64,000 nt of DNA from Brachionus rotundiformis (lineage: Eukaryota; Rotifera; Eurotatoria; Ploima; Brachionidae): NCBI GenBank assembly GCA_016802295.1, contig JAESIW010000065.1:2098063-2162062 (forward strand), in the 5' to 3' direction. A program made the translations under genes and the position numbers. Shown piece by piece: positions 58,466-64,000 of this stretch. A model generated the notes under the pieces. It had not been told where the DNA came from. It ran no database searches and was given only the letters and a program-made list of their open reading frames with translations. Position 1 is the stretch's first letter. Each line of letters opens with the position of its first letter.

Positions 58466-59629
58466 TTATTTTTCATGATAATCTAATGGATACAATAATC
58501 CTTTATCGTTTAGGCCATTGATCAAGTTTTTGGCTGTAAACAATGCCATTTTTGAGCGAGTATTTAGTTCAGCTGAGCTGATACAAGGGGTAATAAAACA
58601 ATTTTCTAAAGAAAATAATTTGTGTTCTTTTGCCAAAAGATGCGGATCGGTAGCATCCAAGCCAGCCGCTAAAATTTTGTTATCTTTCAATGCTTCGAAT
58701 AGTTCGTCCTGGTCGACACAATCGCCCCGGGACACATTCAAAAAAATTGCACTCGGTTTCATTCTGTCAAAGGCTTTCTTATTAAATATATGCTTACTTT
58801 CTTTATTGATTGAGCAAGCACATATCAAAAAGTCTGATCTTGATAACAAATCATCAAAGCTTACAAACTCAAATCCTAATTCATCACCTTGTAAACTTGG
58901 ATTCCTATTATGATAGATAATTTTTTTTAGTTGAAAACATTTTAATCTAGTTGCAATGCTCAAGCCAATCCTACCAAGACCCAAAATCCCAACAGTAGAA
59001 CCCTCTAAACCTTTAAAACAAAAAATAATCAATATATTTAATCATGTCTCTTTTTGAACCTTTTCCCAAAAGGAATGATTCAGTCCAATAAAAATTTAGA
59101 TCATTTTTTTTATAAAACTCAATTCCTTCTGATATTTTTCTTGATACATTTAGCAAAAGACCAATTGTAAATTCAGCTACGGCAACTTAAATTTATATGA
59201 TTTAATTAAAATTGAAACTTTGACCCAGTAAGCTACCATTGGCAATATTTGGTGCATATCCAACTTTAATTCCGCGTTTTGAGCATTCTTTTAAGTCTAT
59301 ATGTTGGTAATCAACTGAATTTGTGCATATTACCTAGAAATAAATGCATAGTATATAGAGAATATATATGGGACGGCTGGACCATTCCACATATATTTTT
59401 TAATTTTTACTTTTAATTGTTTTCCAACAAAATGTAAAAATTCTTTATCAATATTTTGGGTTGGATAACAAATTATTCCGTGACAACCTCTAGCTTTTCT
59501 AAGCAGGGTATATCTGTCTAAAGGCAGTTCTTCATTTATGACAACTTCTAAATTCGAATTAATTAAAAGATTATGAGCATCCTTGAAGTCAAATGGCAAT
59601 GTCACAAAAACCTTAAGCTTTTCAGTCAT
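58466..59629 (-). CDS. GRHPR: Glyoxylate/hydroxypyruvate reductase homologue with altered active site
   Basis: D-2-hydroxyacid dehydrogenase fold. Exons 59411-59629, 59237-59333, 59060-59185 and 58466-59010 join with correct phases to exactly 328 residues, the human GRHPR length. The start MTEKLKVFVTLPFD, TNSVDYQHIDLKECSKRGI, GLGRIGLSIATRL (NAD(P)-binding glycine motif) and LNVSRGDCVDQDELFEAL (with the substrate Arg) are conserved. But the Glu of the family's SPEPL motif is replaced (TDPHLL) and the catalytic His of PHIGSA is Cys (TPCISSA). These two residues form the acid-base pair in the family, so the protein is probably inactive as a reductase or has a changed activity. No frameshift or stop marks it as a pseudogene. 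Confidence 0.9.
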
Positions 59630-62260
59630 TTTTATATGGCATAAATAAAAAAAAAGAAAATTTTATTTATACCTAACAAGCCTTTAAAAAATTAAATTTT
59701 ATTTTCAATCATGTTGCTAAAATTATCTTAATAATTTTAAAAAAATAGGAACTATTTGAAGGAAAAATAGCTCTACGGGTTAGTCATGCTTTTTTATTTG
59801 GTAACTAATTTTAAAAAAATATTTTTAGCATGGCTCTTCATTTTTGATTTTATAAGACCAATAAAATAATAAAAATTTAAATATCAACTAATAAAATTTT
59901 CAAGTGGTTTCCAAATAATAAATTTTAATTATTTTTTGGCATAAGAAAATAGTTTATATACTAAATTAAGTATGCCTTGTGAAAACATCTTATTGAAAAT
60001 GTTTTACTAATCAGTAGAATACCATTAATCAGGAAGCTGTTATTTGATTAAAATTCAAGATGCAAAAATTATCAAATTTTACAAATTTAATATTTTAGAT
60101 ATAATATCGAAAGGAGTATAATTAGTTTGAGCTTTTCAAATTGATTGATGGATTACAAAAAAGCAGCAATATTTTAATTTTAAAAATATAATTAGTAAGA
60201 TACTTCATAAATATAGAAAATGAAGTGAAATTTAGAGCTCAAGATTAATTTCTTGTGTTTTTTATTTTGAAATAATTATCAATTTCATTCTAATTAATAA
60301 AAATCTAGGTTTTTTTGGTGCCGGATATGAATTATATAATAGAATGTAAATTTGTTAAATGATATTTCTTTTCATTCGTCTATTTATCAAATTTGTGAAA
60401 TTTTTTTTTTAATCAATGAGAAAAAAATAATTCCTTTGTTTACATTAATTTAAAATAATTGTTTAATTTTTTAGTTTAAAAATTTACATTTTATGTGTTC
60501 AGTTTACGTTTAGCTCACCAATGCTTTTATCATATGAATAATCAATATGTTTTTAATTATAATTAAAGATTTATTTATTAATTAAAAATCTAAAAATCAC
60601 GTGATAAACCAAAATTTTTACATAAGTTTCCTCAATTTATATTACAATTGATATTCTTATCATTTTTAACAATTCATAACCCAATCATGATTAACTTATT
60701 AAGCATATAAATCGATTCTACAGAGTTAAATTTCTAAAATTATAATTGTTAATATGAATTTAATTTTTTATCATTATCAAAAGCTGAATTTTTGAATTAT
60801 TTTATTAACTAATAAAACTAAAATACATATTGAATAAGGTTAGATAATAAAATCAATATTTTTTCTAACATTTTAGTTGATTCAATCCTATTATCAAGCC
60901 GCTAAACTCAGAAGTGATAACAAGAGAGATTTTTATCAGTTAAATAATTTCATTAGATAATAATGTTACAGCGCTTTTGACAAGAATTGCCTAATATTCA
61001 TAAAATATAATCATCGAGATGTAAAATTAAATACAGAAGAATCCAGAAACAAAAATCAAGGGATATAAAAAAAATTTTATGTATTGTCAAGTAATTAGAA
61101 GCAATTATGAATTATAGGAATGTTTATAGCAAATGAGTTTTGAAAAATATATAAAATTAAAGCTTAACTTCGGGATGTTTTTAATTAATTCAAAAGCATC
61201 ATCTCTAATAAAACGATTTTTATATGAAATTAGATCGTTTTCCCTTCTTATCATGATTAAATTTATTTAAAAAATGTTGTCATTTTACAATTAGATTTTT
61301 TTATTTTGATATTTTAAGAAAAAGATTAATATATAAATGTGGCATGAAATATCACTTTAATTTTATTAATAACTATATCTCTTTCATAAATACAAGTTTT
61401 AGTCTAAAATATCTTTTTTTAAAAATCACTTAATAACTTTTAAATCTCTAGAGATATTTCAAAATTTGATTATATCATAATTTATTTCATTAAAAATTTT
61501 TTTTTAACCATAATTAAATAACGATGATTTCAAATTAATTAATTTTGTTTAAAAACAAATAAATAAAAATAAAATCAGCACAATTTTGTTCGGATGTAGT
61601 CAATATTTTTAGAATAAAAAAGAAAATTTTGAATTAAATAGATTTTATTTTTATATTAAAGTTTAAATTATAATTAGGAAAGATAAATTATTTAAAAATT
61701 ATATTCACTTTTTATTTTAAAAATGATTTTCTAATAAAAAATCAATAAATGTATAAGAATTATTTGGTATACACTGTCACTAATTAAACATTTTCAAGTT
61801 ACACATTTTTAATTTAAATTCAATTCAAAATTTATTTTATTAATTATATTTCTGAAGACAAATTTTACATTTCCTTATTTGATGTCAGTCAAATTGTCAA
61901 TTATTTCCCAAAAAAGATTTTGCTTTAAGTAATTAAGTATAAGCTTGAACTTTTTCTATATGAGGATCCTATTCTTGACTAGTAATAAGCTAATTAATAA
62001 GTTGTTATAAAAACGAGTCTATGTATCTAATTTTTAATATAAACTTTATAAATAAATTTCTTTTAAAAGTTTTAATATTACAGTCTATATGGCAACAAGA
62101 GTGATTTTTAAAATTTAATTTCAATTTAAAAAGCTTTATATATTGCCAAAAATAATTATGCAACAATATTTCTTTAAGTTATTTAAATTTTTTTATCATA
62201 ATTTTCAAGGCATTAAAGAAGAATTTTTGTTTTCACATATTTACTTAGTGCCAATGCCAA
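59630..62260. other. 2.6-kb divergent intergenic region
   Basis: Lies between the GRHPR and BTBD10 starts. A/T-rich, with no coding exon, RNA gene or clear repeat. An ATG five codons long (ATGCCAAATGGATGA at 62254-62268) overlaps the BTBD10 start and forms a tiny upstream frame. Confidence 0.5.
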
Positions 62261-63977
62261 ATGGATGATGAGAAGAAGGTGGAAGAGGATATGGCAAATA
62301 GTTTGAGCTATTCCGAGTCTGATGAGACCACAAAACTTTATAGTCGAACATATGATCACTATCAGACCACAGATGAATCAGATAATGACGTAAATCGGCA
62401 AGATAAATTTGAGACTCGTACCTCTAAAAGGTACAAGCGTCCAAGTGCATTAAAACCTCAAGGCTATTTTATAAATGGATTTAATTCAGAGAGTAAGCAC
62501 CAAGGAATCTTGAAATCCAGTGGATGCAATACTCCTACAGACAAACGATCTCAGTCTCCTGATTCGGACACGAATCAATCAATGTCTAATAGTTCCAAAA
62601 GTATAGTAATCAATTCATGCGGATCGAACACTATTACTTTAGTTGTTGATGAGACCAAGTTTGTTGTAGATGCAGAAATGTTTAAGCAGTACCCTAATAC
62701 AATGTTGGGTAGAATGTTTTCGACCAAACTGGAGAACAAGCCCAATGAAAATGGAGAATATTCAGTGGCTTATGGCATTTCGTCAACAATATTTAAAGCT
62801 ATTTTAGATTATTATAAACATGGTATTATAAAGTGTCCACAAAATTGTTCCATTCAAGAGCTTAAAGATGCATGTGACTATTTGCTAATACCATTTGATG
62901 GAAATACTATACGCTCCCATGATCTCAGAGGCCTTTTGAATGAGTGAGCATATTTGTTTTGTTTTGATAATTTTTTTTTTACCAAATCAAAAAATAAATT
63001 TTATTATTATTTTTAAATTAAGAGAATTTTTTAATTCAAGGCTGTCAAATGAAGGTGCAAGACAACGCTTTGAGTTTTATTTGGAAAAGTATTTGTTTCC
63101 TGTTTTGGTCGAATGTGCTGAGGTAAAGTTGAAGAAAATATTCAAATTTTTCCTAATAAATTTAATAATACTTAAAATTAATAATTTTATATTTTCAAAT
63201 TTTCAAATTTTTCAAAATTTTCTTTAGAGAGGTAATCGTGAATGTCATATCGTTATACTTAGTCAGGATGATATCATCGAGTGGGATGAACAATATCCAC
63301 CTAATTTTATTGATCAAGAGCAAAGTCAAGGTATATTTTTCGGTACAAAAGCCTAATTTAGAAAAATAATATATTTATTTTTAACAAGCAATCTATAACA
63401 GTAATATGTACAGGTTTTTTAAATACATTGAAAATAGAGACATAGCAAAAGAGGTTTTAAAAGAAAGGGGTCTAAAAAAGATTCGCTTAGGAATCGAAGG
63501 TAACATAAAGGAAGTTTATTTTACTTGGATCTTGAATTGTTTTTAGGGTATCCAAGTTGTAAGGAAAAAGTGAAACTTCGACCAGGAAATAAATTTGAAG
63601 TTATCTATAATTATATCCAAAGACCATTTTTGATGATGTCTTGGGAGAAAGAAAAAAGCCGTCATGTAGATTTTCAATGTATTCAAAGTAAATCGGTGAC
63701 CAACTTGTCCGAAGCTAATGCAGATGAGAGCAGGTTGGACAATTTGATTTTGACACCGGCTTTTGTCACCAGTAATCCAAATGATTCATTGGTTTTCAAT
63801 TTTAATCAACCACAAAGCAATGTACAGCATTCGGATCTTTCTCCTCAAACAATTAATTCTCCAAGCAATTTTCATTCGTTTAATAACTTAAATATTCATT
63901 CACCAGTTCCATTAAGCATTAGTCCGAGGAATCAAACAAGCCAAATTAATGAGACTGTATCTAATTTTAATGATTAA
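62261..63977 (+). CDS. BTBD10: BTB/POZ domain protein, BTBD10/KCTD20 family
   Basis: Regulator of AKT signalling in vertebrates (binds AKT and PP2A). Exons 62261-62943, 63041-63122, 63228-63330, 63389-63499 and 63547-63977 close exactly into 469 residues (human BTBD10 475). The N-terminal 120 residues are Ser/Thr-rich. The BTB-like domain begins ITLVVDETKFVVDAEMFKQY with PNTMLGRMF, then FKAILDYYKHGIIKCP. The unique C-terminal part is all present: GARQRFEFYLEKYLFPVLVE, RECHIVILSQDDIIEWDEQY, YRFFKYIENRDIAKEVLKER, GLKKIRLGIEGYPSCKEKV and IYNYIQRPFLMMSWEKEKS. The disordered tail ends at a TAA 24 bases before the window edge. BTBD10 and KCTD20 are vertebrate paralogues of one ancestral gene. Confidence 0.95.
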
Positions 63978-64000
63978 TTTTAATTTTTTTTGTTTTTGTT

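Noticed and set aside
1..64000. CRISPR arrays, bacterial operons or plasmid functions
   Set aside because: No regularly spaced repeats and no prokaryotic genes; the introns and gene content are eukaryotic.

Overview
This is a gene-sparse, very AT-rich (about three quarters A+T by eye) nuclear segment from an animal. Metazoan families (nuclear receptor, bHLH factor, claudin-like protein, hemopexin matrix metalloproteinase, stomatin, ciliary and centrosomal proteins), many GT-AG introns of about 45-70 bp, and fossils of MULE, integrase-type and jockey-like elements all fit a small invertebrate. A monogonont rotifer (Brachionus-like) is my best guess; that is inference from overall character, not from a marker gene.

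Layout. 1-3035: decayed transposons (integrase type, MULE). 3340-6885 (-): SNRNP40 and ANAPC7 head to tail. 7259-9337 (+): MINDY3, head to head with ANAPC7. 9449-11086 (-): NR1-type nuclear receptor. 12391-13601: nested palindromic element. 14000-14559 (-): ferritin heavy chain with a candidate iron-responsive element just 5' of the ATG. 15541-15905: GC-richer island. 16475-19984 (-): a large matrix metalloproteinase with a Thr-rich linker and a hydrophobic tail. 20.0-23.8 kb: no genes seen. 23808-25200 (+): stomatin family. 25343-30925 (-): a head-to-tail row of a probable ciliary microtubule-inner-protein gene, tRNA-Pro, a small unknown gene and CEP72. 32.4-37.5 kb: a mosaic of recent duplications around a small unknown two-copy gene, with a bHLH gene (34881-35789, -) in the middle. 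38344-39390 (+): RAMAC-like gene and RRP15. 40160-41513 (-): sphingosine-1-phosphate phosphatase. 43476-43868: retrotransposon fragment. 48999-50288 (+): TMEM47/claudin-like gene with two alternative second exons. 52193-52246: duplicated copy of its first exon. 52597-55314 (+): CFAP58. 57020-57952 (+): SIRT2. 58466-59629 (-): GRHPR homologue with substituted catalytic residues. 62261-63977 (+): BTBD10/KCTD20.

Functional themes. ANAPC7 and MINDY3, both ubiquitin-system genes, share a 373-bp divergent interval. CEP72, the PGY(S/T)G-repeat gene and CFAP58 belong to centrosome or axoneme biology; SIRT2 is a tubulin deacetylase in other animals. RAMAC (mRNA cap methylation), RRP15 (ribosome biogenesis) and SNRNP40 (splicing) are RNA-processing genes. 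Several genes have an AG splice-acceptor-like sequence 0-20 bases upstream of the ATG, and some same-strand neighbours are only 150-250 bp apart. This is compatible with spliced-leader trans-splicing, known in rotifers, but is not proven here.

Many gene models were joined by hand. Where exon phases closed exactly (SNRNP40, nuclear receptor, MMP, SGPP, RRP15, claudin-like, CFAP58, GRHPR, BTBD10) confidence is high; in other genes internal exon borders are approximate.
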